From: an uncultured Prevotellaceae bacterium
Lineage (GTDB): Bacteria > Bacteroidota > Bacteroidia > Bacteroidales > Muribaculaceae
Assembly (NCBI GenBank): GCA_900318645.1
Contig: ONLH01000032.1
Span: 1-64,000, forward strand
Direction of reading: 5' to 3'
DNA: 64,000 bases
The notes beneath the pieces were generated by a model. The model did not search any database. It had not been told where the DNA came from and was given only the letters and a program-made list of their open reading frames with translations. Each line of letters begins with the position of its first letter. The stretch's first letter is position 1. Position numbers and translations under genes: made by a program. Shown here piece by piece: positions 25,534-34,459 of the stretch.

Positions 25534-27588
25534 ATGTCAAAAGGAACTATTGGGGTTACGACTAACAACATTTTCCCCGTTATTAAGAAATTTCTGTACA
25601 GTGACCATGAGATTTTCCTGCGTGAGTTGGTAAGCAACGCCGTTGATGCCACGCAGAAGCTGAAGACCCTGCAAGGTGCCGGTGAATTTAAAGGCTCGAC
25701 CGAGGACCTGCGTGTGAATATCGCGGTTGATAAGGAGGCTGGCACATTGACCGTGAGCGACAGCGGTATCGGCATGACTGCCGAGGAAATCGACAAGTAC
25801 ATCAACCAGATCGCTTTCTCGGGCGCCGAGGAGTTCCTCGAGAAGTACAAGGATACCGCCAACGCTATCATCGGCCACTTCGGCTTGGGTTTCTATTCGG
25901 CCTTTATGGTCGCCAAGAAGGTGGAAATCCGCACACTGAGTTGGCAGGAGGGCGCCAAGGCCGTCAGCTGGACTTGCGACGGCTCACCCGAGTTTGAGAT
26001 GGAGGATTGTGACAAGGCCGAACGCGGTACCGACATCATCCTCACCCTCGACGATGACGAGAAGGAATTCCTTGAGGCAGCCCGTATTGAGGGTCTGTTG
26101 AAGAAGTATTGCCGCTTCTTGCCCGTGCCCATCATCTTCGGCAAGGAGCAGGAATGGAAAGACGGTAAGTATCAGGACACCGACAAGGACAAGGTCATCA
26201 ACGACATTGAGCCGCTGTGGGCACGCATGCCAGCCGACCTCAAGGACGAGGACTACCTTAAGTTCTACCACGCCATCGAACCGGGTCAAGATGATCCCTT
26301 GTTCTGGATTCACCTCAACGTGGATTATCCCTTTACTCTCACGGGCATCCTCTACTTCCCGAAGATCAAGAACAATCTTGACATCCGCAAGGACCGTATC
26401 CAGCTCTATTGCAACCAGGTCTATGTCACCGACAGCGTCGAGGGCGTTGTCCCCGACTGGTTGATGCTGCTGCAGGGTGTCATCGACAGCCCCGACATCC
26501 CCTTGAATGTGTCGCGCAGCTATCTGCAGAGCGACCGTGCCGTGAAGAAGATCTCCACCTATATCACCAAGAAGGTCGCTGCTCGCCTCGAAGAAATCGC
26601 CAAGAACCAACCTGGCGAGTTTGAGAAGAAGTGGAATGACATCAAGATCTTCATTGAGTACGGCATGTTGAGTGACGAGAAATTCTGTGAGTCGGGCCTG
26701 AAATTCGCTCTGCTCGAGAATACCGATGGCAAGTACTTCAAGCTCGAGGACTACCGCAAGCTCATCGAGGGCGAGCAGAAGGACAAGGACGGCAACTTGA
26801 TTTGCCTGTATGCTACCGACAAGGATGCGCAGTATGCCTACATCAAGGCAGCCACCGACAAGGGATATGACGTGCTGCTGATGAACGGCGAGCTGGACGT
26901 GCACTTTGCAGGAATGCTTGAGCAGAAGCTGGAGAAGGATAAGGTGCGTTTCTTGCGTGTGGACAGTGATGTGCTTGACAATCTCATCCGCAAGCAGGAT
27001 GACAACAAACCACAGTTCACGCCTGAGCAGCAGGAAATGACCCAGACGCTGTTCAAGTCACAGATTCCTCCAGTCGAGAAGGCCGAATTCATGGTGACCT
27101 TTGCTGCCATGTCGCCCGATGACAAGCCCGTGGTTATCACCCAGGCCGAGTACATGCGACGCATGAAGGAAATGGCACGTTTCCAGCCCGGCATGAGCTT
27201 CTATGGCGAGATGCCCGACATGTACAGCCTGGTGCTTAACACCAAGCATCCGCTTGTCCAGAAGATTGTCGATCTGGCAGAGAAATCCCTGGAAGCTGAG
27301 CTCAAGCCAGTCAACGAGGACATCAACGCCACCCAGAACGTTGTCAAGGCCATCCGTGACCTCGACAAGGACAACAAGGGCGTGCCCGAGGACAAGAAGA
27401 AGGACCTCGAGGAGAACGAGAAGCACCTCGAAGAACTGCGCAAGAAGAAAGAGAATATCATTGTAGCCTATGCCGCTGGCGAGAGCCGTGTGCATCAGCT
27501 CATCGACATCGCCCTGTTGAGCAATAACATGCTCAAGGGCGAAGGCCTGGAGCGCTTCTTGAAACGTTCGATAGGACTGCTCAAGTAA
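25534..27588 (+). CDS. htpG: Molecular chaperone HtpG (Hsp90)
   Basis: 684 residues, full length for bacterial Hsp90 of this phylum. N-terminal GHKL ATPase: FLRELVSNAVDA (Glu/Asn of the ATP site), VSDSGIGMT, GHFGLGFYSAFMV (lid). Middle domain with NVSRSYLQ carrying the catalytic Arg region. The C-terminal dimerisation part has a charged K/E/D coiled-coil-like insert (DLDKDNKGVPEDKKKDLEE) and ends RFLKRSIGLLK. Monocistronic: terminator at 27615. No -7 element of the usual kind was found in the 50 bases before ATG. Confidence 0.97.
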   Translation: MSKGTIGVTTNNIFPVIKKFLYSDHEIFLRELVSNAVDATQKLKTLQGAGEFKGSTEDLRVNIAVDKEAGTLTVSDSGIGMTAEEIDKYINQIAFSGAEEFLEKYKDTANAIIGHFGLGFYSAFMVAKKVEIRTLSWQEGAKAVSWTCDGSPEFEMEDCDKAERGTDIILTLDDDEKEFLEAARIEGLLKKYCRFLPVPIIFGKEQEWKDGKYQDTDKDKVINDIEPLWARMPADLKDEDYLKFYHAIEPGQDDPLFWIHLNVDYPFTLTGILYFPKIKNNLDIRKDRIQLYCNQVYVTDSVEGVVPDWLMLLQGVIDSPDIPLNVSRSYLQSDRAVKKISTYITKKVAARLEEIAKNQPGEFEKKWNDIKIFIEYGMLSDEKFCESGLKFALLENTDGKYFKLEDYRKLIEGEQKDKDGNLICLYATDKDAQYAYIKAATDKGYDVLLMNGELDVHFAGMLEQKLEKDKVRFLRVDSDVLDNLIRKQDDNKPQFTPEQQEMTQTLFKSQIPPVEKAEFMVTFAAMSPDDKPVVITQAEYMRRMKEMARFQPGMSFYGEMPDMYSLVLNTKHPLVQKIVDLAEKSLEAELKPVNEDINATQNVVKAIRDLDKDNKGVPEDKKKDLEENEKHLEELRKKKENIIVAYAAGESRVHQLIDIALLSNNMLKGEGLERFLKRSIGLLK

Positions 27589-27614
27589 GACTGATTACAG
27601 ATGTATCAATACAA

Positions 27615-27652
27615 GAGGATGTGGAAATATTTTTAAACACATCCTCTTTTTG
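27615..27652 (+). terminator. htpG terminator
   Basis: Stem GAGGATGTG (27615-27623) with CACATCCTC (27638-27646), then TTTTT. Confidence 0.85.
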
Positions 27653-27684
27653 CGTATTGTGTTTTTGCAGATTGTTTTTTTGTG

Positions 27685-27692
27685 TATTTTTG
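27685..27692 (+). promoter_or_regulatory. Promoter (-7) of the secreted-protein gene at 27797
   Basis: TATTTTTG, giving a ~100-base A/T-rich leader. Confidence 0.55.
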
Positions 27693-27710
27693 CGGCATGA
27701 ATAGTAGATG

Positions 27711-27736
27711 AGCAAATAGCTTGTTTGCTATTTGCT
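27711..27736 (+). promoter_or_regulatory. Hairpin in the 5' leader
   Basis: Perfect 10-bp stem AGCAAATAGC (27711-27720) with GCTATTTGCT (27727-27736) right after the expected transcript start. It could protect the 5' end or act in regulation; no attenuator T-run follows. Confidence 0.55.
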
Positions 27737-27796
27737 TGATAATCAATAACTTGAGTTTATATTTAATATTTTATTAATTTTTAAATCACTTTTTGT

Positions 27797-28807
27797 ATGA
27801 AAAAGTTCTTTACTTTAATTGCCGTGGCTGTTATGGCATTTGCCGCCCAGGCCACCGAGATGACCGTTTGTGACGGTACCGAAACCAGCAACTACGTTCC
27901 CATCTACGGCTTGTACACCGATGTTCAGGGTACCATGGGCCAGATGATCTATTCTGCCGACATGTTGACCGACATGGTAGGTAAAGAGATCACCGGTGTG
28001 AAGTTCTACTCCCCGAGGATCAATTTCTATGATGTTACCCTGCAGGTAGGTATGGCTGTGACCGACCAGACTGATTTTGAGGACTATGCTGCCGTTGAGG
28101 GTGCTACCATTCTTGGTACCGCTCAACCCAATGAGTTTGATACCGAGTTGACGTTCGTATTTGATCAGCCCTTCCTCTATGAGGGTGGTAACCTGATGGT
28201 CCAGGTTGTTGTTACCAAGGCCGGCGAATGGAATGGTACCGCTTTCTATGGACAGAGCACCAATTACTACTACAGCTACTATCAGTACCAGTATTCATGG
28301 AGTGACACTCCCTCGAAGTGGAATGTTGCTTTCCTGCCCAAGGCTACCTTCACCTATGAGGGTGGTGGCGATGTTCCTCCCGTAGTTGATCCCACCGAGA
28401 AGACTGGTGCTCCCACCTTCCAGGGCTTCACCGAGGATGGTATCCATGGCTACTTCGTAGAGATTATCCCCACCGAGGAGAGCGTGATTTACTACCGCAT
28501 CATCTATCCTGACGGCACCGAGACCGAATGGGCTGAGTATGAGGAGATCCTGAGCTTCGAGGGCGACGGCAAGTACCGCGTTGAGGCTTATGCCGTAGCC
28601 GATGGCAAGCTGCCGAGCGAGGAGATCGCTTATGAGTTCGTTGTAGCTCCCATTACCGGCATCGACGAGATGATGAGTGGTAAGGAGGTTGCTGGCGTAC
28701 GCTACTTCAACCTGGCTGGCCAGGAGATGCGCGAGGCTAACGGTCTGACCATCGTTGTTACCACCTACACCGACGGCACCACCAGCGCTGTGAAGGTTGT
28801 GAAGTAA
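27797..28807 (+). CDS. Secreted protein with type IX-like C-terminal sorting tail
   Basis: 336 residues; signal peptide FFTLIAVAVMAFAAQA. The middle has a Y-rich stretch (TNYYYSYYQYQYSW) in a jelly-roll-like region (~30-190), then a fibronectin-like part (KTGAPTFQGFTEDGIHGYFVEI to YEFVVAP). The last 39 residues (VAGVRYFNLAGQEM...KVVK) form a T9SS-type sorting tail. 34 of these 39 residues are identical to the tail of the protein at 36313. Specific function not recognised. Confidence 0.82.
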   Translation: MKKFFTLIAVAVMAFAAQATEMTVCDGTETSNYVPIYGLYTDVQGTMGQMIYSADMLTDMVGKEITGVKFYSPRINFYDVTLQVGMAVTDQTDFEDYAAVEGATILGTAQPNEFDTELTFVFDQPFLYEGGNLMVQVVVTKAGEWNGTAFYGQSTNYYYSYYQYQYSWSDTPSKWNVAFLPKATFTYEGGGDVPPVVDPTEKTGAPTFQGFTEDGIHGYFVEIIPTEESVIYYRIIYPDGTETEWAEYEEILSFEGDGKYRVEAYAVADGKLPSEEIAYEFVVAPITGIDEMMSGKEVAGVRYFNLAGQEMREANGLTIVVTTYTDGTTSAVKVVK

Positions 28808-28812
28808 GACTT

Positions 28813-28847
28813 TTAACTGTTAGCTTTTAGCCGATAGCTATTAGCAA
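28813..28847. repeat. 7-bp tandem units (TTAGCNN type)
   Basis: Parses as TTAACTG, TTAGCTT, TTAGCCG, ATAGCTA, TTAGCAA, directly after the stop codon and before the terminator. Confidence 0.6.
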
Positions 28848-28863
28848 TAACAGACCGAATTGG

Positions 28864-28894
28864 AGAGACGCAAAATCATTTGCGTCTCTTTTTT
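28864..28894 (+). terminator. Terminator formed by a GAGACGC palindrome (copy 4)
   Basis: AGAGACGCAAA (28864-28874) pairs with TTTGCGTCTCT (28879-28889) and is followed by a run of Ts. Here the repeat family supplies a functional-looking intrinsic terminator. Confidence 0.85.
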
Positions 28895-28922
28895 GTCATT
28901 TGACAGAAAAACGTTATCTTTG
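28892..28922 (+). promoter_or_regulatory. Promoter of the gene at 28959
   Basis: TTTG 28892-28895, 19-base spacer, TATCTTTG 28915-28922; the -33 box overlaps the T-run of the preceding terminator. Confidence 0.75.
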
Positions 28923-28958
28923 CACATCTTGAAACTGAATGTCAATACAAGCCTATTT

Positions 28959-29636
28959 ATGAAAAGAATTACACTTTATGCCCTATTCCTTGTTGTAACT
29001 ATGACATCTGTGGCGCAACAGTTGCCTCAGTTTTCGTCTAAGGACTTCGAAGGGTGGTTTTATGCACACCCATCCATTGAACTCACTCAACAGAATATCC
29101 TTAACAACAAGATTGTCCTCTACAAGAACGTCAATGGTTTGAACCACACTTTGACATCGCCCGAGTTCTCATGTCGAAGGGGGCAGGCCATCGACATGAC
29201 TGTGACATGGGTCACTGACCAATGGCAGAACCCCAATTTTGTGGTTAGAAAAGTGGCACTCACGGCTGCGTTGCTTGATGGAGACGGTGTGACCGTCGAT
29301 TCGGTGACTTACAATCCTACATCAGTCGGCCGTACTAACTATGTCAACCTCTCCATCACCGCACCTCGAGGATTTACTAATGCCCGATTGCGTTTTGCCG
29401 CTTGGAAAGCCGACGTCAACAGTTTGGGCGCTGTCCATCAGATCGTGATGACCTCTACACTGCGTGGAGATGTCAACCTGGATGGCGAGGTGAGTGTTGC
29501 CGATGTTAATGCGGTGATAGATGTCATTCTGGGAGACGACAGTGACGGGGACCTGCGCTATCGTGCCGATGTTAATCGTGACAATGAGGTAAGCGTTGCC
29601 GACATCAATGATATTCTGGACATCATCATGGGGTAA
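28959..29636 (+). CDS. Secreted protein with dockerin-like calcium repeats
   Basis: 225 residues. ATG 28959 (MKRITLYALFLVVTMTSVAQ, a signal peptide) is chosen over the upstream 28860 codon, which would lie before the promoter. The body (~25-165) is a predicted beta-sandwich of unknown role. The C-terminus has paired calcium-loop motifs DVNLDGEVSVADVNAVIDVIL and DVNRDNEVSVADINDILDIIM (each 12-residue loop plus helix), as in type I dockerins, and ends there. Such ends are common in Bacteroidota secreted proteins that have no cellulosome. Confidence 0.82.
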   Translation: MKRITLYALFLVVTMTSVAQQLPQFSSKDFEGWFYAHPSIELTQQNILNNKIVLYKNVNGLNHTLTSPEFSCRRGQAIDMTVTWVTDQWQNPNFVVRKVALTAALLDGDGVTVDSVTYNPTSVGRTNYVNLSITAPRGFTNARLRFAAWKADVNSLGAVHQIVMTSTLRGDVNLDGEVSVADVNAVIDVILGDDSDGDLRYRADVNRDNEVSVADINDILDIIMG

Positions 29637-29868
29637 GCGTTCATAAGATAGGTAAATGTGATTCTCATGGTGGGTTCGCTCCTTGTTTTGAAAAAAATGT
29701 GTTTAAATAAAAAAACAGGCGAAAATTTGTGTAATCCGTTTTTTTGAAATATCTTTGCTTGATTTCTTATCAAATGGCCTGAAACGACTTCATTTTGGGG
29801 TAAAAATTGACAAAAAATGGGAAATAAGTGACTTTTTGTTGAGTTTTTCTTCTTAATGAATGTTAAAT

Positions 29869-29900
29869 TTTGGCTGTGTGAGAAATTTGTATTACTTTTG
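29869..29900 (+). promoter_or_regulatory. Promoter of the OmpA-like gene
   Basis: TTTG 29869-29872, 20-base spacer, TACTTTTG 29893-29900. The gap before it (29637-29868) is A/T rich with nothing recognised. Confidence 0.75.
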
Positions 29901-29974
29901 CCGAATGATATGAAGCGAATATCGAACGAGTAATAATAAATAATATAGTGTTTAATAAAATTTTAATTTTTATT

Positions 29975-31139
29975 ATGAAAAAGATTATCTTGACTTTAGC
30001 CCTTCTCATGGGCGTGTTTGCTGCTCAGGCTCAGTCTCTGGAGCCGAACAAGTTCTTTGACAACATCTCAGTAACCCTCAAGGGTGGTGCTATCATGCCC
30101 TTCCAGGGTTATGCATTCTGGCCCAGCGCTCGCGGTATCTTCGGTTTGGAGATCAAGAAGCAGCTGACTCCGGTCTTCGCTTTGGGCGTTGAGGGTGAGG
30201 CTACCATCAACACCACCAGCTGGGAGAAAGATCCCAACTTCTGGGGTCCCAAGAGCCCGAACATCATCGACCACACTCTGGCTGGTATGTTTGGTACCGT
30301 TAACCTGAGCAACCTCTTCGGCGGTTACAAGGGCAAACCCCGCGTATTCGAGATCGAGGGTGTATTTGGTGCCGGTTGGTTGCACGCTTTCCATCGCACT
30401 GAGTCTGCCGATTATTATGGCTACGACTATGACAGCTGGTACACCAAGGCTGGTGCTAACCTGAACTTCAACTTCGGTGAGAGCCGTGCTTGGACCTTCA
30501 GCTTGAAGCCCGCTGTTGTTTGGGACATGAACGGTGACGTCATGAATGGTTATCGTTACAACCGCCCCGTTCGCATGTGGGTTTCTCCTCACAGCAATGC
30601 CAGCAAGATGAATGCTGACCACGCTGCTGTAGAGCTTGAGGCTGGTATCACCTACCACTTCAAGGGTAGCAACGGCGAGCGTTACATCACTTTCTGCCCC
30701 TACAAGTACAGCCAGGGCTCGCAACAACCAGCTCCAGCGCGACCTGGATGCTGCCCGCAAGGCTGCTAACGCTAAGGGTGTGAACTCAACCGAGGTTATT
30801 GACAACACCGCTAAGTACATGAACGTTCTGGTACACTTCAAGGTGAACAAGACCAACATCACCACCGACCAGCAGCCCAATGTTGAGCGCGTTGCCATGT
30901 ATCTGAAGAACAACCCCACCGCTACTGTTGACATCAAGGGTTATGCTTCCACCGAGGGCCCGCACGACAACAACATCCGTCTGGCCAATGGCCGTGCCGA
31001 GGCTGTGAAGAACATGCTCATCAACAAGTACAAAATTGATGCTAACCGCATCAAGGCTCAGGGTTGTGGTGAGACCGACATGTTCCAGGAGCTCAGCTGG
31101 AACCGCGTTTCGATCTGCGAACTCATCGTTAAGAAGTAA
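29975..31139 (+). pseudogene. OmpA-family outer-membrane protein, frameshifted
   Basis: N-terminal part (29975 to a stop at 30769) gives a signal peptide (ILTLALLMGVFAAQAQ) and an eight-strand-like barrel (NISVTLKGGAIMPFQG to ITYHFKGSNGERYITF). The C-terminal OmpA peptidoglycan-binding domain (YMNVLVHFKVNKTNI..., TATVDIKGYASTEG, LANGRAEAVKNML, RVSICELIVKK) is in the +1 frame and ends at 31139. The switch lies at about 30705-30722, where the second frame reads ARNNQLQRDLDAARK, the coiled linker expected there. Either one base too many (or two too few) in the sequence, or a real pseudogene. A strong promoter and terminator frame the gene, so an error or very recent mutation is more likely. Confidence 0.85.
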
Positions 31140-31188
31140 TTCGCGATTGATTCCACAAGACAACGTGTCAAAGGACGCGTGACTGATG

Positions 31189-31219
31189 ATCCCCGTTGGC
31201 AACTGCCAACGGGGATTTT
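31189..31219 (+). terminator. Terminator of the OmpA-like gene
   Basis: Stem CCCCGTTGGC (31191-31200) with GCCAACGGGG (31205-31214), followed by ATTTTT. Confidence 0.9.
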
Positions 31220-31281
31220 TGTCTAATAACGGTTATTGCGTTTTTGCAATCAGGTGTAATGTGTGAATGGTGTTTTTTGTG

Positions 31282-31289
31282 TATCTTTG
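31282..31289 (+). promoter_or_regulatory. Promoter (-7) of the gene at 31313
   Basis: TATCTTTG, only 24 bases before the start codon. Confidence 0.55.
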
Positions 31290-31312
31290 CGGCACTATCT
31301 GTTTAAAAACCA

Positions 31313-32131
31313 ATGATTGTGAAAAAACAATTACTCTGCATTATTGCTGTATTGACTTTGGCATCAGGCCATCTGTGGGCCCAGGATAACAGTATCTTGA
31401 GCCACTACAGCTTGTCGGCAGGCATTGGCACTACCGGAATCACAGCCGATGTGGGCTCCATGTTTACCGATTATGTCGGCATCCGAGCTGGTGTGGATTT
31501 TATGCCCAAGTTCAAGTATTCTACCAAATTGTCCTTGTCCCAAATCAATCAGACGGTAAATGCAGATATGTCCTTGATTCCCGACAATATGAGGCAGGCC
31601 AAAGTGCAAGGCACACTGCACAACACGACAGGCCATGCGCTGATCGATATCTATCCTTTCGCCGGGCGTGGTTTCCATTTGACGGTAGGCGCCTATTTTG
31701 CAGGCAGTGAAAAGATTGTGATGGTCGAATGCAAGGAGAGCGAGCTGATGAAGAAGCTTGCCGACCTGAATGCTCGTCGCGGTGCCTATGCCGCGATTCC
31801 CGACAGCTATGGGCAAGCGGCAGTCAAGCTGGGAGATTACAATATCATGCCCGATGACGAGGGCAATGCCAATGCTTATATCCATGTGAAAAAGGTACGT
31901 CCTTATGTGGGACTGGGATTTGGACGGGCTGTACCCAGCAGGTCGCGCCTGGGATGCCTTGTGGATTTGGGCGTTCAGCTCTCAGGAAAGCCTCGGGTTT
32001 ACAATGGCGTGAACAGTGAGGAGTTGACCAGTGAGGGGGCCAAAGGCGAGGATGGCGGAATCTTGAAGACCATCAGTAGCGTGAGGGTTTATCCTGCAGT
32101 TACGGTCCGTCTGGTCGGGCGTATCTTCTGA
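31313..32131 (+). CDS. Predicted outer-membrane beta-barrel protein
   Basis: 272 residues; signal peptide (LLCIIAVLTLASGHLWAQ). Alternating hydrophobic strands with G/Y/F turns (YSLSAGIGTTGITADVG, YVGIRAGVDFMP, GFHLTVGAYFAG, VRPYVGLGFGRA) and C-terminal TVRLVGRIF ending in Phe fit a small outer-membrane barrel. A loop region ~130-190 (KKLADLNARRGAYAAI) would be extracellular or periplasmic. Function not recognised. It stands 73 bases before the peptidase gene and may be co-transcribed. Confidence 0.75.
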   Translation: MIVKKQLLCIIAVLTLASGHLWAQDNSILSHYSLSAGIGTTGITADVGSMFTDYVGIRAGVDFMPKFKYSTKLSLSQINQTVNADMSLIPDNMRQAKVQGTLHNTTGHALIDIYPFAGRGFHLTVGAYFAGSEKIVMVECKESELMKKLADLNARRGAYAAIPDSYGQAAVKLGDYNIMPDDEGNANAYIHVKKVRPYVGLGFGRAVPSRSRLGCLVDLGVQLSGKPRVYNGVNSEELTSEGAKGEDGGILKTISSVRVYPAVTVRLVGRIF

Positions 32132-32204
32132 TACCGATACTGTTGACCGATGACATGATATAATAAATGAGCAATAACCAATAACCGATAAAAAACTATT
32201 GACA

Positions 32205-34379
32205 ATGAAAAAGATGACACGACAATGCTTGGCCTTGTTGGCGATGGCGTTACTGTCACTGCCCATGCTGGCACAACAGCAGTTCACACTCGAGGACCTG
32301 AACTTCGGTGGTACGAATTACCAGAAGATGATACCGGCCAATCGCACGCTCACGTGGTGGGGCGACCAGTTGGTAAGGCTTGGTAAAGACACCTGTTGGA
32401 CGGTAGATGCTGTCAAGGGCAAGGAAAAAGTGCTGTTCACGAGAGACCGCATCAATAAGGGTGCAGGCTTGGTTGATGATCAGGTCAGGAGTCTTAACTA
32501 TGCGTCTTTCCCCTATGCCGATAAGCCCATCGCATTGCTTTACAACGGCAATGAGCGACTGCTGGTCAACTTCAAGACCCGTAAGGTGATGTGGCGGCAG
32601 AGTCGCGTCGTTGGTGCCGTGGCCGAGGAATGGAACAACGTGAGCTATGCCAATGCCTATGTCAAGGACGACAACTTGTATGTTGTCGACGGCAATGGTA
32701 ATACCCGCCAAGTGACCAGCGACGGTTCGCGTGACATGGTCTATGGTCAGAGCGTACATCGCAATGAGTTCGGCATCGAGGGCGGCCTGTTCTGGAATCC
32801 CCAGGGCAACCGCTTGGCATTCTATCGCATGGACCAGAGCATGGTGACCGATTATCCGTTGGTCGATGTGCCCGAACTGGACGACAGCACTCGTGTCATC
32901 GCCGAGCCGGCTCCTGAGAAGTACCCGATGGCAGGTCAGACGTCCCATCTGGTCTGGGTGGGCGTGCTTGATGTGGCAACCGGCGATACCGTCTATCTCA
33001 AGGCGGGTGATCCCACCGACCGTTATTTCTCCAATATCTCTTGGAATCCTGCAGGAGATATCGTCTATATGATGGAAGGAAACCGTGACCAGAATGTAGT
33101 GGACCTGGTGGCCTATGACGCCAGTACGGGTAACCGCATCAAATCACTCTACCACGAGCAGCATCCCAAGTATGTCGAGCCTCAGCATCCCATTACTTTC
33201 CTGCCGTGGGACAAAGACAAATTTATCCTGTGGAGTGAGAAGGATGGCTATAATCACCTGTACATCTATGATACCGCAGGCAAACTGGTGAAGCAACTGA
33301 CTAGCGGCAATTGGGTGGTGATGGACCTGTTGGGGTTTGATACTAAGCGTCAGGCAGTCATCATCAGTGCCAATGCAGACAATCCTATACAACAGAACCT
33401 CTATCGCGTGGATGTGGCCACCGGCGAGATGGCGCGCATTGACGAGGGGGGACGTGGCTGGCATGGTGGCCGCTTGAGCGACAGTGGTGCATGGCTGGTT
33501 GATTATTATCAGGAACCTGACGTGCCCCGCAACATCGCCGTTGTAGATACCCGCAACAACCGCCAGTATCGCTATTTCACTGCACCTGACCCCTGGCAGG
33601 GCTATACCGTGCCCGAGTATCGTTGCGGTTCCATCAAGGCGGCAGACGGTGTGACCGACCTTTATTATAGGATCGTGTTGCCCACCGACTTTGATGAGAA
33701 CAAGAAATATCCCACGGTGGTCTATGTCTATGGCGGTCCCCATGCTCACAATGTGGATGCCCGTTGGCACTGGGGCAGCCGTAGTTGGGAGACCTATATG
33801 GCACAGCGCGGTTATGTCCTGTTCATCCTTGACAACCGCGGCAGCGAGAACCGCGGACGTGACTTCGAGCAGGCTACTTTCCGCCAGCTGGGTCAGGTCG
33901 AGATGCAGGACCAGATGTGTGGTGTGGAGTTCCTGCGCACGCTCAACTATGTTGATACCGCACGCTTGGGTGTTCACGGCTGGAGCTTCGGCGGTTTCAT
34001 GACCATCAGCCTGATGACCAACTATCCCGACGTCTTTAAGGTGGGCGTTGCAGGCGGTCCAGTCATTGACTGGAAGTGGTATGAGGTGATGTATGGCGAG
34101 CGTTACATGGATACCCCGCAGACGAACCCCGAGGGCTATGAAAAGACGAGCCTGATTCATAAGGCTGCCGACCTCAAAGGACGCCTGCAGATTATTATCG
34201 GCCTCAATGACCCCACCGTCGTGCCCCAGCATGCCTACAGTTTCCTCAAGGCGTGCATCGCTGCAGGCACTCAGCCCGACTTCTACGTCTATCCTGGTCA
34301 GGGCCACAACATGCGTGGTCACCAGAGTGTACACCTGCATGAACGCATTACCCGCTACTTCGACGACTACTTGAAGTAA
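32205..34379 (+). CDS. Dipeptidyl peptidase IV-type S9 serine peptidase
   Basis: Releases X-Pro (or X-Ala) dipeptides from peptide N-termini; likely periplasmic, feeding amino acid fermentation. 724 residues from ATG 32205; signal peptide (LALLAMALLSLPMLAQ). N-terminal eight-bladed propeller with the region NEFGIEGGLFWNPQGNRLAFYRMDQSM; C-terminal alpha/beta hydrolase with GWSFGGF (Ser594), GLNDPTV (Asp669) and GQGHNM (His701), nearly the positions of the Porphyromonas DPP IV triad. The family usually shows GWSYGG(Y) and DDxVH; both are slightly altered here, so specificity could differ. Confidence 0.9.
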   Translation: MKKMTRQCLALLAMALLSLPMLAQQQFTLEDLNFGGTNYQKMIPANRTLTWWGDQLVRLGKDTCWTVDAVKGKEKVLFTRDRINKGAGLVDDQVRSLNYASFPYADKPIALLYNGNERLLVNFKTRKVMWRQSRVVGAVAEEWNNVSYANAYVKDDNLYVVDGNGNTRQVTSDGSRDMVYGQSVHRNEFGIEGGLFWNPQGNRLAFYRMDQSMVTDYPLVDVPELDDSTRVIAEPAPEKYPMAGQTSHLVWVGVLDVATGDTVYLKAGDPTDRYFSNISWNPAGDIVYMMEGNRDQNVVDLVAYDASTGNRIKSLYHEQHPKYVEPQHPITFLPWDKDKFILWSEKDGYNHLYIYDTAGKLVKQLTSGNWVVMDLLGFDTKRQAVIISANADNPIQQNLYRVDVATGEMARIDEGGRGWHGGRLSDSGAWLVDYYQEPDVPRNIAVVDTRNNRQYRYFTAPDPWQGYTVPEYRCGSIKAADGVTDLYYRIVLPTDFDENKKYPTVVYVYGGPHAHNVDARWHWGSRSWETYMAQRGYVLFILDNRGSENRGRDFEQATFRQLGQVEMQDQMCGVEFLRTLNYVDTARLGVHGWSFGGFMTISLMTNYPDVFKVGVAGGPVIDWKWYEVMYGERYMDTPQTNPEGYEKTSLIHKAADLKGRLQIIIGLNDPTVVPQHAYSFLKACIAAGTQPDFYVYPGQGHNMRGHQSVHLHERITRYFDDYLK

Positions 34380-34395
34380 ATCGTGGTAGCACAAA

Positions 34396-34440
34396 ATACA
34401 AATCAGGCTGGAACCATGTGGTCTCCAGCCTGATTTGTAT
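34396..34440. terminator. Bidirectional terminator
   Basis: Perfect 17-bp inverted repeat (34396-34412 with 34424-34440; core AATCAGGCTGGA) between the convergent peptidase and flotillin genes. Confidence 0.9.
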
Positions 34441-34459
34441 TAGGGCCAATGATTGTCGG

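Noticed and set aside
30636..31139. Separate gene starting at ATG 30636
   Set aside because: Its first ~27 residues overlap the barrel coding region in another frame; the sensible part starts with the OmpA linker, so it is the second half of a frameshifted gene.
33144..34394. 416-codon minus-strand frame opposite the DPP IV-type gene
   Set aside because: Shadow of the peptidase gene; no start context and no recognisable protein.
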